Part shown: piece after piece, positions 9,301 through 17,090 of the stretch
Layout of the letters: each line of letters starts with the position of its first letter
Position numbering within the stretch: position 1 is the stretch's first letter
Source of the DNA: Cyclobacteriaceae bacterium
Lineage (GTDB): Bacteria; Bacteroidota; Bacteroidia; Cytophagales; Cyclobacteriaceae
Assembly (NCBI GenBank): GCA_025455225.1
Contig: JALOMY010000017.1
Location: 1-18,668, forward strand
DNA: 18,668 nucleotides
Reading direction: 5' to 3'
The notes under the pieces: model-generated
Seen by the model: only the letters and a program-made list of their open reading frames with translations
The model's database searches: none
Told to the model about the DNA's origin: nothing
Made by a program: the position numbers and the translations under genes

Positions 9301-9674
9301 TCATTGTTAATATCGGCCAGTGTAACACCCGTAGTCCAATCCCCCACTCCACCAACGCCTGCTGATTCGGTAATATCTTCAAACGTAAGGTTACCCTTAT
9401 TCAAGTACAGCTTGTTCTGTGTTTCATTCGCTGTAAAAAAAAGATCAATCAATCCATCATTGTTAAAATCTCCGGACGCTACACCTCCCCCGTTGTAGTA
9501 GTACATGTAAGAAAGTATATCCAGTTTTTCATTAGTCAGATCATTTCTGAAATGTATACCCGATTCCTGCGGTGATATTAAGCGAAATAAGGGTTCCTCC
9601 TGTTTTGATTGAGGTTGGCAAGCCAGGCTAACCCAAGCCAAAATTACCCAGGACAGAAGCTTATGTTTACTCAT
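6369..9674 (-). CDS. FG-GAP/VCBS-repeat ASPIC/UnbV lipoprotein, copy 3 (most diverged)
   Basis: A 1101-residue lipoprotein (lipobox ending at C19, VSLAC), last gene of the four-gene run. Calcium-type Dx[DN]xDG loops characteristic of FG-GAP/VCBS propeller blades start near residues 69, 121, 178, 253, 305, 386 and 478. The ASPIC/UnbV domain spans about 523-592 (GARIVVHASG, RGFQSSVSPRLHVGLG). Seven more loops start near 654, 707, 766, 821, 871, 906 and 1010. I infer two seven-bladed propellers flanking the ASPIC/UnbV domain. The loop at 386 (DYDNDASSEVF) has lost its glycine, and the loop at 906 is non-canonical as in the paralogs. It lacks the FNxxTYRNFYNG and FENWDKFNYN-type stretches shared by the other two copies. 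It starts inside the stop of the preceding gene (ATGA). The molecular function is unknown; binding or adhesion at the cell surface is a family-based inference. Confidence 0.85.
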   Translation of the reverse strand: MSKHKLLSWVILAWVSLACQPQSKQEEPLFRLISPQESGIHFRNDLTNEKLDILSYMYYYNGGGVASGDFNNDGLIDLFFTANETQNKLYLNKGNLTFEDITESAGVGGVGDWTTGVTLADINNDGYLDIYVCQVGNFKNLEGKNLLYINNGDLTFTEQAAQVGLDFSGFSTQAVFFDFDHDNDLDMYLLNHSVHGIHSYGSADLRKEINEAAGDRLYQNKSENGKLYFEDVSRKAGIFSSHIGYGLGVAVSDVNLDGWLDIYVANDFHENDYLYINQGNGTFKESLQEMIAYTSRYSMGCDIADLNDDGLPDIVTLDMLPNDPEILLKSASEDTQEVSDIKASYGYGPQYVRNCLQLNRESHFTEIAQYAGIHATDWSWSALIADYDNDASSEVFITNGIYKRPNDLDYIQYTSEAANLRFSTLNQDSIDQLMMMRLPTLSIPNVMYKNAGSLRFQDVSKNWGLDQLTCSNGMVYADLDNDGDLDLAINNVNQEAFVYENRTNTLKPGNYLEVELHSKENQFGIGARIVVHASGKAFTREMILSRGFQSSVSPRLHVGLGASTTIDSLEIFWNGNLRQVEKSIAVNQRIRIEKRDSISAAKSGRKSISEIEVNRVPVDIPFLHQENLEFHDYFTDPLMPYFLSAQGPAVAVADVNGDGLEDLYLGGAHRQPGVLLMQTASGAFAQVLINDFNADFRYEDVDAVFTDFNNDGFPDLYVVSGGGQYWEGNPILNDRLYLNTGKGNFIRISDALPELNVNGSCVRVADFDQDGYQDLFVGSRSVPGLYGNNPQSHILRNDGTGKFILHQSLAPGMVTDADWYDYDKDGDPDLVIAGDWRPITLLVNEGGKFSSGRLSGLEHTEGWWKSLHIQDLNNDGNADIISGNVGENIKLKPTLENPVWLYNRDFDDNGRNDPVIFYRVGERNIPFQSKSQLAKQMPFINKRFVNYLSFSFVKEPADLLPESKLKQFKPQSAVTFATTVWHGNSKNDFKSIALPADIQFSSVNDILVDDVDSNGIPDILLVGNEHTHSVNLGNTSSQSIVLLLGNSAGEYNSIPLADGLTFNQTFRKIKRIVVQGKVLYLLVPNNGKPQIISIGTNAIAN

Positions 9675-12600
9675 TGATTACTGCGGAAAATCCTTACATG
9701 CTCGTTATTCAAGGCAATGATTACGAGCCTTTCCTTATTATGATTGATGATCTGAATATCGCGGATAGCACCGCGAACGCTAAACCCGGATTCATGAGCA
9801 TTCAATGGCTTGAACGCTGAATTTCCAATACCTTGAAGCACCAGACCGTAACTAGCGTCATATCTACCGGCTTCCGGCTTGGCTTCATATAAATTTCCAC
9901 CCAGAATCAGATCTACGATCCCATCATTGTTCAGGTCTCCGGAAGAAATTGCATACACCGGTGAAATCTGAGCTTCCACCGGAAGAGGCTCCAATGAGAA
10001 TGAATTACTTCCATTATTGATTAACACACTGGATTGCATGTGGGTGGCTCTCCACACTGTTGCATTTTTTAATTCACCGTCACTAAAGATGTCATTAACA
10101 GAGGCTTTATTGTAGCTTTCATACTTAAGGTATTTCTTCTTCAAAGCAGGTAACTGTGCGATTAAATCATGCCTCAACGTATAAGGATAATCCTTTCCAT
10201 TTATTGTATGGGCAAGGATATGTTCAATTGAACCATTTTTATCGAAATCGTTTACGTACAGGGTTAAAGGAGATTCAGGTGATGCCTTGAATCTTGAATT
10301 TTCTCCATGATTACCCAATACCAGATCCATATCTCCATCCTGATCAAGATCAACAGGATGGATTACATTCCACCAACCTGTATATTGGTCAAGACCTGCA
10401 GTTTCAGTATATCGCTTCAACGAACCATTCTCGTTTCGAAACAACTCAATAGTCATCCACTCACCTACCACAAATAAATCAACATCACCATCCTGGTCAT
10501 AATCAATCCAGGTTGCATCGCTTATCATTCCTAACGTTTTTAACTCAGGAGCAAGTGTGGGCGTTGCGTCAATGAGATTACCCTTTCCGTCATTCTTATA
10601 AAGATATCCTCCGGCAGGCAAGCCATATAGAAAGGGTTTAACACGGTTACCCACAAACACATCGATAAAGCCGTCTTTATCAAAATCGGCTATTGAAACA
10701 GTTGCTGATACATCGATGTGTGAGGTCAGTGCCGCCTGTTGTGATTTGGTGAAATGTCCCTTCCCATCGTTCAGGTAAAGCCGGTCGATGAGTTGGGGTG
10801 CACCCACGGAGAATTCATTACCTCCGCTTGCTACAAAGAGATCCACATCACCATCGTTTTCCAAATCAAGGAATACAACATCTACATCTTCAGAAGATGC
10901 ATCCTCTTCAAATACCTTCTCGTTTTGCTTAATGAAAGTTCCGGATGCCTGCTGAATGAATAATTGACCGGCTTGATCTTTGGCTCCACACACAAATACA
11001 TCGATAAGGCCATCACCATTTACGTCAGCTTCCGCAAGTTTAGGCCCGAGGGTAGATATCATATGATACGTAAGCCGGTCGCGATCGAAGTCTATAAACG
11101 AATTCTCCCGATGGGTGAAGTCAATAAGATTGCGTTCACTAATTTCCATTAACCACGGATTGGTTTCCGCCAGGGTATTCTCCTGCTCTTGCTCACCCTC
11201 TTGTTGATTTAAATCCAGTTGCTGGTTAACCTTGACATTTTTCAGTCTGGTTATCCGGTTATCGGGCCAGATAATTTCGATTTCATCAATTTGAGTATTA
11301 GAACCTACACCAGCTGTTATCACCGGGTCAATGGATGATTGAAATCCCCGGTTGGGCATTTGTTCATAGTGGTAGCGCTCATTCCCTGCTTTAATTAAAA
11401 TTCGGGTACCGACAGCCGCTGTATTCTTATCTGTACCCTTCAGTTTAAACTTCAAATAATTCGAAGTTTCAGGAGATTGCTTTCTAAGTGTATTCCGATA
11501 AATAAATGCTTCTCGGTTAACATTATTGACGATCAGATCCAGGGCACCGTCATTATCCAGGTCGGCATAAGCTGAGCCGTTGGAATGAACCGGTTCTGCG
11601 AGTCCCCATGCAGCGGCTTTGTTTTCGAATTTCAGATTGTGTTGATTACGAAACAGGTAATTAGGTACGGGATTAATCGGAATGGGTTTAATCAGTGATT
11701 CATAATTAACACCCTGCTTGCTGATCATCTCTTTAACTGTATTCGCATCCGCGATGTACGTCAGATAGTCAAGGTCAGTAATATCCTGGTAAATTCCGTT
11801 TGCAACAAAAATGTCTTTATATCCATCATTATCCGCATCCAGCATCAAAGCACCCCAACTCCAATCGGTAGCCGAAACTCCGGCCAGCCGGCCAATATCA
11901 CTGAAGGTTCCGTTGCCATTATTCAGATGAAGCATGTTGCGGGTTAACTGATAATGATACCCGTTTTTAAAATTGTAATTGAATTTATCCCAATTTTCAA
12001 AGGTGGTAATCTGCTTTAACCGGTAATCATCTTCCGGAAGCATATCGGTAACAAAAATATCGAGCCATCCATCGTTATTAATATCGGCAATGTCAGCACC
12101 CATAGATGCAGCACTTACAGAGGGCATGGACGATTCCAATTGCTCTGTAAAAGTTCCATCCTGGTTATTAATGTATAGATAGTCGCGTTCAAAAAAATCA
12201 TTGGAAATAAAAATATCGGGCCAGGTGTCGTTGTTCACATCTCCGATCGTAACGCCTAACCCGAAACCAATGATGCTTCCATAAATTCCTGCCTGTTCAC
12301 TTACATCGGTGAAATGCCCGTTTTCATTTCGGAACAACTTATCACCACCTACTGAATCGCGAACGTGGCGGATGTTCTGCATCAGGTTAAAACTTCCAAT
12401 CGCCTGGTAGGAATTGTTAAGCAGGTAAACATCAAGATCGCCATCTTTATCATAATCGAAGAACACGGCATGGGTAGAATAACCCTGATCAGCCAATCCA
12501 TATTCTTCAGCCTGCTCAGTAAACGTCAGATCACCATTGTTTATGAATAATTCATTTTGTTTATTATCACCTTTAACATCACCCGAATTGCATACATAAA

Positions 12601-13006
12601 TATCAAGTAAACCATCGCCATTGATATCGGCCATGGCTACCCCGGTGGACCAGGCCCGCTTTCCGGCAACACCGGCCTTGCTGGTGATATCTTCGAACCT
12701 GAAATTTCCCTTGTTTAGATAGAGTTTGTTCTGTCCCTGGTTACTGGTAAAATACAAATCCACAAGGCCATCGTTATTGATGTCTCCTGCGCCTACTCCT
12801 CCCCCGTTGTAAAAGTTTCGGTATGTAAAAATATTGAACTCTTTATCGAACTTCAGATCATTTCTGAAATCGATACCTGTCTCTTCAGGACTTAATCGCT
12901 GAAATAAAGTTTGATTTCCGGATTGATCAGCGCATGAAATCAAAATTAGAGAACCCGCTATCAGGGCCGGAAAGAATTTCATCAATGAATTAGTCAACTT
13001 CTTCAT
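9671..13006 (-). CDS. FG-GAP/VCBS-repeat ASPIC/UnbV lipoprotein, copy 2
   Basis: An 1111-residue lipoprotein with lipobox ending at C25 (LILISC) followed by Ala-Asp. Seven Dx[DN]xDG-type loops start near 75, 127, 184, 256, 308, 390 and 482; the fourth, DVNNDTWPDI, lacks the glycine. ASPIC/UnbV covers about 531-600 (MPNRGFQSSIDPVITAGVG, IDEIEIIWPD). Seven further loops start near 661, 714, 774, 835, 886, 920 and 1024. A conserved ATDWSWGALM segment (379-388) precedes the sixth loop in all three copies. It is clearly closest to copy 1, sharing FFERDYLYINNQDGTFTE and long stretches elsewhere. The start codon lies 17 bases inside the small-lipoprotein gene and the stop overlaps the next start by four bases, so translation is probably coupled. 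Databases often call such proteins CRTAC1-like or RNA-binding; nothing in the sequence supports RNA binding. Confidence 0.87.
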   Translation of the reverse strand: MKKLTNSLMKFFPALIAGSLILISCADQSGNQTLFQRLSPEETGIDFRNDLKFDKEFNIFTYRNFYNGGGVGAGDINNDGLVDLYFTSNQGQNKLYLNKGNFRFEDITSKAGVAGKRAWSTGVAMADINGDGLLDIYVCNSGDVKGDNKQNELFINNGDLTFTEQAEEYGLADQGYSTHAVFFDYDKDGDLDVYLLNNSYQAIGSFNLMQNIRHVRDSVGGDKLFRNENGHFTDVSEQAGIYGSIIGFGLGVTIGDVNNDTWPDIFISNDFFERDYLYINNQDGTFTEQLESSMPSVSAASMGADIADINNDGWLDIFVTDMLPEDDYRLKQITTFENWDKFNYNFKNGYHYQLTRNMLHLNNGNGTFSDIGRLAGVSATDWSWGALMLDADNDGYKDIFVANGIYQDITDLDYLTYIADANTVKEMISKQGVNYESLIKPIPINPVPNYLFRNQHNLKFENKAAAWGLAEPVHSNGSAYADLDNDGALDLIVNNVNREAFIYRNTLRKQSPETSNYLKFKLKGTDKNTAAVGTRILIKAGNERYHYEQMPNRGFQSSIDPVITAGVGSNTQIDEIEIIWPDNRITRLKNVKVNQQLDLNQQEGEQEQENTLAETNPWLMEISERNLIDFTHRENSFIDFDRDRLTYHMISTLGPKLAEADVNGDGLIDVFVCGAKDQAGQLFIQQASGTFIKQNEKVFEEDASSEDVDVVFLDLENDGDVDLFVASGGNEFSVGAPQLIDRLYLNDGKGHFTKSQQAALTSHIDVSATVSIADFDKDGFIDVFVGNRVKPFLYGLPAGGYLYKNDGKGNLIDATPTLAPELKTLGMISDATWIDYDQDGDVDLFVVGEWMTIELFRNENGSLKRYTETAGLDQYTGWWNVIHPVDLDQDGDMDLVLGNHGENSRFKASPESPLTLYVNDFDKNGSIEHILAHTINGKDYPYTLRHDLIAQLPALKKKYLKYESYNKASVNDIFSDGELKNATVWRATHMQSSVLINNGSNSFSLEPLPVEAQISPVYAISSGDLNNDGIVDLILGGNLYEAKPEAGRYDASYGLVLQGIGNSAFKPLNAHESGFSVRGAIRDIQIINHNKERLVIIALNNEHVRIFRSNQ

Positions 13007-13604
13007 TCTTCGGTGTGCGAGTATCTATTTTCGCAGTTAAATCGGTAATATCAGCCTTTACCGTAGATATATTCTTAGTGTACAACCGGATTCTGCGATT
13101 GCCATCTATTTTGGCCCAAAGCTGAATATTCTTATCCTTATTCTCAATATAAATAAACTTGTTGCCGCCATACCACTTTTCGAACAAATCCTTGATTTCA
13201 ACCAGCAAGCTATCGGGCGACAATTGCTGATTCCAGGGCGCCCATGCCTCGTATGTAAATTCAACAGGCATGGTATAAATGACGTCTTCTTGAGTGAACT
13301 TAGGGTAAAACCTCATGAATACTTTCGACTTCACCTGAGGCGTATCCAGCTTATACTCCACACTTAAATTACCGGGTCCCTGTATTATCAAACCTTGCTT
13401 ATTCATCTCCCAACAGGAAGTGAAAAAATCCTTACGGGGCATCCCGAAATGCAAACCGAGAAATATACTGTCGTACCGCACCTTACTGGCCATTTCGCGT
13501 TCTTCTAACCGATCGTATTCCGACTTCATACAACCTCCGATGATGAAGGGAATGGTAAGAATGCTAATCAAAAAAAATCCTAAATCCTTTATTCTTAAAT
13601 TCAT
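12990..13604 (-). CDS. Small lipoprotein of unknown function between two propeller genes
   Basis: A 204-residue protein with a signal peptide and lipobox ending at C25 (FIIGGC). A charged, probably helical linker (SEYDRLEEREMASKVR, 28-43) follows, then the most distinctive part: YDSIFLGLHFGM (44-55), RKDFFTSCWEMNKQGLI (57-73) and GPGN (76-79). The centre (about 80-120) looks like beta strands, an amphipathic helix follows near 130-143 (DSLLVEIKDLFEKWY), and the end is charged and polar. I cannot assign it to a named domain. I have a vague memory of similar proteins next to VCBS genes in other Bacteroidota, but cannot verify it. It overlaps copy 1 of the propeller genes by four bases (ATGA) and copy 2 by 17 bases, so it is made as part of this set and probably works with the large lipoproteins. 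It shows no propeller loops and is not a fragment of its neighbours. Confidence 0.8.
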   Translation of the reverse strand: MNLRIKDLGFFLISILTIPFIIGGCMKSEYDRLEEREMASKVRYDSIFLGLHFGMPRKDFFTSCWEMNKQGLIIQGPGNLSVEYKLDTPQVKSKVFMRFYPKFTQEDVIYTMPVEFTYEAWAPWNQQLSPDSLLVEIKDLFEKWYGGNKFIYIENKDKNIQLWAKIDGNRRIRLYTKNISTVKADITDLTAKIDTRTPKNEEVD

Positions 13605-16600
13605 TGATCGCTGTATTTATAGAGTCCAGGTGCATCATTAAAACGTGAAATAAGTACCGCATTTGATTTCCCAACTTGAATTGATTTGATATCGCGAATC
13701 TGTCCCCGAACGAAAATTCCTGAAACATTGGAAGAAACCGGCAAAAACGAACCGTTACCATCTCCCTTTAACATTAAACCATAACTTCCATCCTGAATAC
13801 CCATTTCAGGTTTAACACGATGCTGGTTGCCTCCTACCAATAAATCAAGATTACCATCCTGATCAAAATCGGTAGTTAACATCGAATAAAGTTTGGAGAA
13901 TTGGGCTTCAACCGGCAGTGGCACAAAGTCAAACCGTTTACCTCCTTTATTCAAAAAAACACCAGAACGAAGTTCATGAGCCTGAAGGATTAAAGCTCCT
14001 TCTCGCTGGGATTCATTAAACAAATCCAACAGACTTGCATTTTTATATTGCTCAAACCGGGTAAAGTCCTTTTTGATTACAGGAATTTGTTTCCAGAGAT
14101 CCGGTAAAAGTGCCAAAGGAAAATCCTGATCCTTGTATCGCTGACAAATTAGTTGTTCAAGGCTTCCGTTTTTATCAAAATCATGAACATACATAACCAG
14201 CGGTTCTGTCTTCGAAGCGTGTAAACGGGAATTCAGTCCCTGGTTTCCAACTGCAAAATCAATGTATCCATCGTTATTAAAATCACCTGACTTGACGCTC
14301 GTCCATAGTCCATCTATACCGGCCAATCCGGTTAGCTTGGTCACATTACGAAAATAGCCATTGGTATTCTGGAATAACTTTATCTCCATCCACTCACCCA
14401 CTATTACAACATCCAGGTCACCATCTTTATCATAGTCGATTAATGAAGCATCGCGTGTAAGGCCCAGGTTGATCCATTCACTGGCATATTCACGGGTAAC
14501 ATCGCTGAACATTCCATTTCCGTTGTTTTGCCATAAATAAACACTGGCTGGTTTACCGTAATAAAATGGTATCAGCCGATTACCTACAATCAAATCTTCT
14601 TTACCATCCTGATTAAAATCAAGCGGTACAACAAATGAAGTACTTCCCGGCAGATCACCCGAAACAAGAATTTGCGGAATCTTCTTAAAATTCCCTTTGC
14701 CATTGTTCAGGTAGAGCCTGTCCTTGTACTCAGGAGCCTGAAAGGAGTATTGATGGCCTCCGCTGGCAACATATAAATCGATATGACCATCTCCATTCGC
14801 ATCGAAAAAAACAGAACGGACATCATCCGATCGTTTATCAATCTCAAAATCAGGTTGTGGAGAAAGTCTGAAATCGCCTTTAGTGGTCTGAATCCACAAT
14901 GTACCCGATTGATTTACTGCTCCCCCGATAAAAACATCCTGTAAACCATCACCATTAACATCAGCTATTGCTGTTCCTGGCCCTTCATTGGTACACATCT
15001 CAAACAAGAGCCGATCACGGTTAAAATCATTAAAGGAACTTCCGGCATGCTTAACCTTATTTAAAGAAGTTTGAAGGGGAGAAAAATACCGATTGACTTT
15101 ATGATCCGGATTCTTTCGAATCGATTTTTCTAGATCAGATTCTTTAAGAACCAGAAGCTGATCAGCCGGAACATTATTAATCAAGGAATAACTTCCATCG
15201 GGCCATCGAATAACCAAAGAATCAATTTGCGTATAGGTACCTAATCCGATGTGAACTTTAGGATCAATTGACGACAAATAGCCCCGTACGGGAGCCTGTT
15301 CAATATAAAATTGATCCGATCCGCAATAGGCAGTTACCTGGGTACCAAAACCAAAAGTATTTTTTCCGGTCCCAATAAACTGGATTTGAAGAAAATGATT
15401 CGTGCGTGTTTCCGAGGAGTGATTCTTATATACTGATGCTGGAGCGTTAATGTTATTCACTACCAAGTCAAGATCTCCGTCATTATCAAGATCACCATAG
15501 GCAGCACCATTTGAAAAACCAGGTAATCCAAGTCCCAGTTCCAATGATTTATTATTGAAGTTGAGTTTGCCTTGATTTTCAAACAAATAATTGGACAACG
15601 GCACTGATGGAATACGGTCCATTAATTTCTTCAGCAACAAACTATCCGATTTCAGGTTTACTGAAGTAAGCATGGTGCTGGCTTCAAAGTTGATGTAATC
15701 CTGGTCCGTCAGGTCTTTAGCGATGCCATTGGCAACGAATACATCCTTTTTACCATCATTATTATAATCAAAGATCAAAGCTCCCCAACTCCAATCGGTT
15801 GCATGCATTCCGGTAAACCGGCTGATTTCACTGAATGAAACCAATTGTTCATTACCCGGAATAGGACCATTATTCAACTGCAGCACATTGCGGGTAAACT
15901 GATGATAATATCCATTTACAACATTGGCCGAATACTTATCCCAATCCTCAAAAATGGTTTTGGTACGTACACGATCCAATGTTTCAGGAAGCATTTCGGT
16001 GACGTAAATTTCAGGATAACCGTCATTGTTCAGGTCTGCAATATCGGCACCCATGGAACCCAAACTGGTTTCATTGACTGTAGCTTCAAGTGATTCGGTG
16101 AACGTTCCATCCTGATTATTGATATACAGATAGTCGCGTTCAAAAAAATCATTGGAGACAAACAGGTCAGGCCATCCATCCCGGTTGATATCCGCAGCGG
16201 TTACTCCCAAACCAAATCCAATAGCACTACCATAAATACCAGCCGATTCACTTACATCGGTGAAATGATTTCCGTCATTGCGATAGAGTTTATTGCCGCC
16301 AAACGGATCACGTATCTCCCGCTGCCCGACTTTCAAATCATAAATTCCTACTGAACGATTGGAGTTATTTAAAAGATAAAAATCAAGATCACCGTCTTTA
16401 TCATAATCAAAAAATACGGCATGGATGGAAAGGCCTGAATCCGCCACTCCCCATTCTTCTGACGATTCGGTAAAAGTTAAGTCGCCATTATTGATAAACA
16501 ATTCATTATGCCGTACTCCACTCCGTGGCGGGCCCGATTTACACACAAAAAAATCCAGCCAACCATCTCCATTTACATCGGCCATACTCACACCGGTTGA

Positions 16601-16939
16601 CCAAACATCGTGACAAGCTACCCCTGCCCGTTCGGTGATATCTTCAAAGGTAAAATTGCCTTTATTCAGAAAGAGTTTATTATCAACTTCATTACCGCAA
16701 AAATAAATGTCAAGCAAACCATCGTTGTTGATATCGCCTAAAGCTACTCCAGCTCCATTATAAAAATTCCGGTAGGTATAGGCATTGAAATGTTCATCGT
16801 AGATCAAGGTGTTCTCAAATTGTATCCCTGAATCATGGCTTGACACGGACTTAAAGACATGGGTTGAAGATTCAACAGAATCACGACAACTGATCAGCAG
16901 GCAAAACAGTATGCAGTACACGAAAGAAATTCCCTTCAT
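13601..16939 (-). CDS. FG-GAP/VCBS-repeat ASPIC/UnbV lipoprotein, copy 1 (first gene of the run)
   Basis: A 1112-residue lipoprotein when started at the ATG at 16939. A TTG four codons upstream (16951) is in frame but would lie almost at the expected transcription start, so I prefer the ATG, which gives MKGISFVYCILFCLLISC with lipobox C18. Seven Asp-rich loops start near 69, 121, 178, 250, 302, 391 and 483. ASPIC/UnbV lies at about 532-598 (VRGYLSSIDPKVHIGLG, IDSLVIRWPDG). Seven loops follow near 660, 713, 774, 835, 886, 920 and 1024. From the ASPIC/UnbV domain on, loop positions match copy 2 almost exactly. The loop at 920 (DFDKNGSLEQ) lacks the closing acidic residue, as in copy 2. Acidic residues just after the lipid cysteine (Cys-Arg-Asp) fit surface exposure. 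It probably heads the transcript of the four overlapping genes. Ligand or partner unknown. Confidence 0.87.
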   Translation of the reverse strand: MKGISFVYCILFCLLISCRDSVESSTHVFKSVSSHDSGIQFENTLIYDEHFNAYTYRNFYNGAGVALGDINNDGLLDIYFCGNEVDNKLFLNKGNFTFEDITERAGVACHDVWSTGVSMADVNGDGWLDFFVCKSGPPRSGVRHNELFINNGDLTFTESSEEWGVADSGLSIHAVFFDYDKDGDLDFYLLNNSNRSVGIYDLKVGQREIRDPFGGNKLYRNDGNHFTDVSESAGIYGSAIGFGLGVTAADINRDGWPDLFVSNDFFERDYLYINNQDGTFTESLEATVNETSLGSMGADIADLNNDGYPEIYVTEMLPETLDRVRTKTIFEDWDKYSANVVNGYYHQFTRNVLQLNNGPIPGNEQLVSFSEISRFTGMHATDWSWGALIFDYNNDGKKDVFVANGIAKDLTDQDYINFEASTMLTSVNLKSDSLLLKKLMDRIPSVPLSNYLFENQGKLNFNNKSLELGLGLPGFSNGAAYGDLDNDGDLDLVVNNINAPASVYKNHSSETRTNHFLQIQFIGTGKNTFGFGTQVTAYCGSDQFYIEQAPVRGYLSSIDPKVHIGLGTYTQIDSLVIRWPDGSYSLINNVPADQLLVLKESDLEKSIRKNPDHKVNRYFSPLQTSLNKVKHAGSSFNDFNRDRLLFEMCTNEGPGTAIADVNGDGLQDVFIGGAVNQSGTLWIQTTKGDFRLSPQPDFEIDKRSDDVRSVFFDANGDGHIDLYVASGGHQYSFQAPEYKDRLYLNNGKGNFKKIPQILVSGDLPGSTSFVVPLDFNQDGKEDLIVGNRLIPFYYGKPASVYLWQNNGNGMFSDVTREYASEWINLGLTRDASLIDYDKDGDLDVVIVGEWMEIKLFQNTNGYFRNVTKLTGLAGIDGLWTSVKSGDFNNDGYIDFAVGNQGLNSRLHASKTEPLVMYVHDFDKNGSLEQLICQRYKDQDFPLALLPDLWKQIPVIKKDFTRFEQYKNASLLDLFNESQREGALILQAHELRSGVFLNKGGKRFDFVPLPVEAQFSKLYSMLTTDFDQDGNLDLLVGGNQHRVKPEMGIQDGSYGLMLKGDGNGSFLPVSSNVSGIFVRGQIRDIKSIQVGKSNAVLISRFNDAPGLYKYSDQ

Positions 16940-16959
16940 AGAAATCCTCAACAGGCTTG

Positions 16960-16990
16960 TAAAAGTACATGATACAAGTAATTCGCTAAA
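16960..16990 (-). promoter_or_regulatory. Possible promoter of the four-gene propeller run
   Basis: On the minus strand TTTA (16990-16987, consensus TTTG) is followed after 19 bases by TACTTTTA (16967-16960), a 7/8 match to TAnnTTTG. It lies between the susD terminator and the ATG at 16939 and would give a leader of roughly 15 bases. Its position is what an independent start after a terminator would require; the match itself is only fair. Confidence 0.35.
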
Positions 16991-17032
16991 GTTTATTATT
17001 TAGATATTTCGACAACAACAATAAACTGCCAT

Positions 17033-17067
17033 AAAAAAGAAAAGCGCGTTCATGGAACGCGCTTTTC
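17033..17067 (-). terminator. Intrinsic terminator downstream of susD
   Basis: A perfect 13-base-pair inverted repeat (arm GAAAAGCGCGTTC at 17039-17051, complementary arm at 17055-17067) closes a three-base loop. Read on the minus strand it starts 23 bases after the susD stop and is followed by six T residues (17038-17033). This is a textbook Rho-independent terminator and should end most susCD transcripts before the propeller genes. The outer A/T pairs of the stem could also pair in the plus direction, but no plus-strand gene runs into it. Confidence 0.88.
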
Positions 17068-17090
17068 ACATAACCTAAATCAAACGACTA

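Noticed and set aside
6369..16939. Many 60-80 codon frames on the plus strand across the propeller genes
   Set aside because: They mirror the repeated Asp-rich loops of the real minus-strand genes and lack start signals or recognisable protein features.
6369..16939. Asp-rich loops taken as dockerin or EF-hand domains
   Set aside because: The spacing (about 50-70 residues) and the flanking hydrophobic strand pattern fit FG-GAP/VCBS blades; no paired-helix dockerin layout is seen.
6369..16939. RNA-binding function implied by common database names for ASPIC/UnbV proteins
   Set aside because: All three are lipoproteins with export signals and no RNA-binding motif.
16937..16951. TTG at 16951 as start of propeller copy 1
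   Set aside because: The ATG at 16939 gives a compact lipoprotein signal peptide and an acceptable leader from the possible promoter; the TTG would leave almost no leader.
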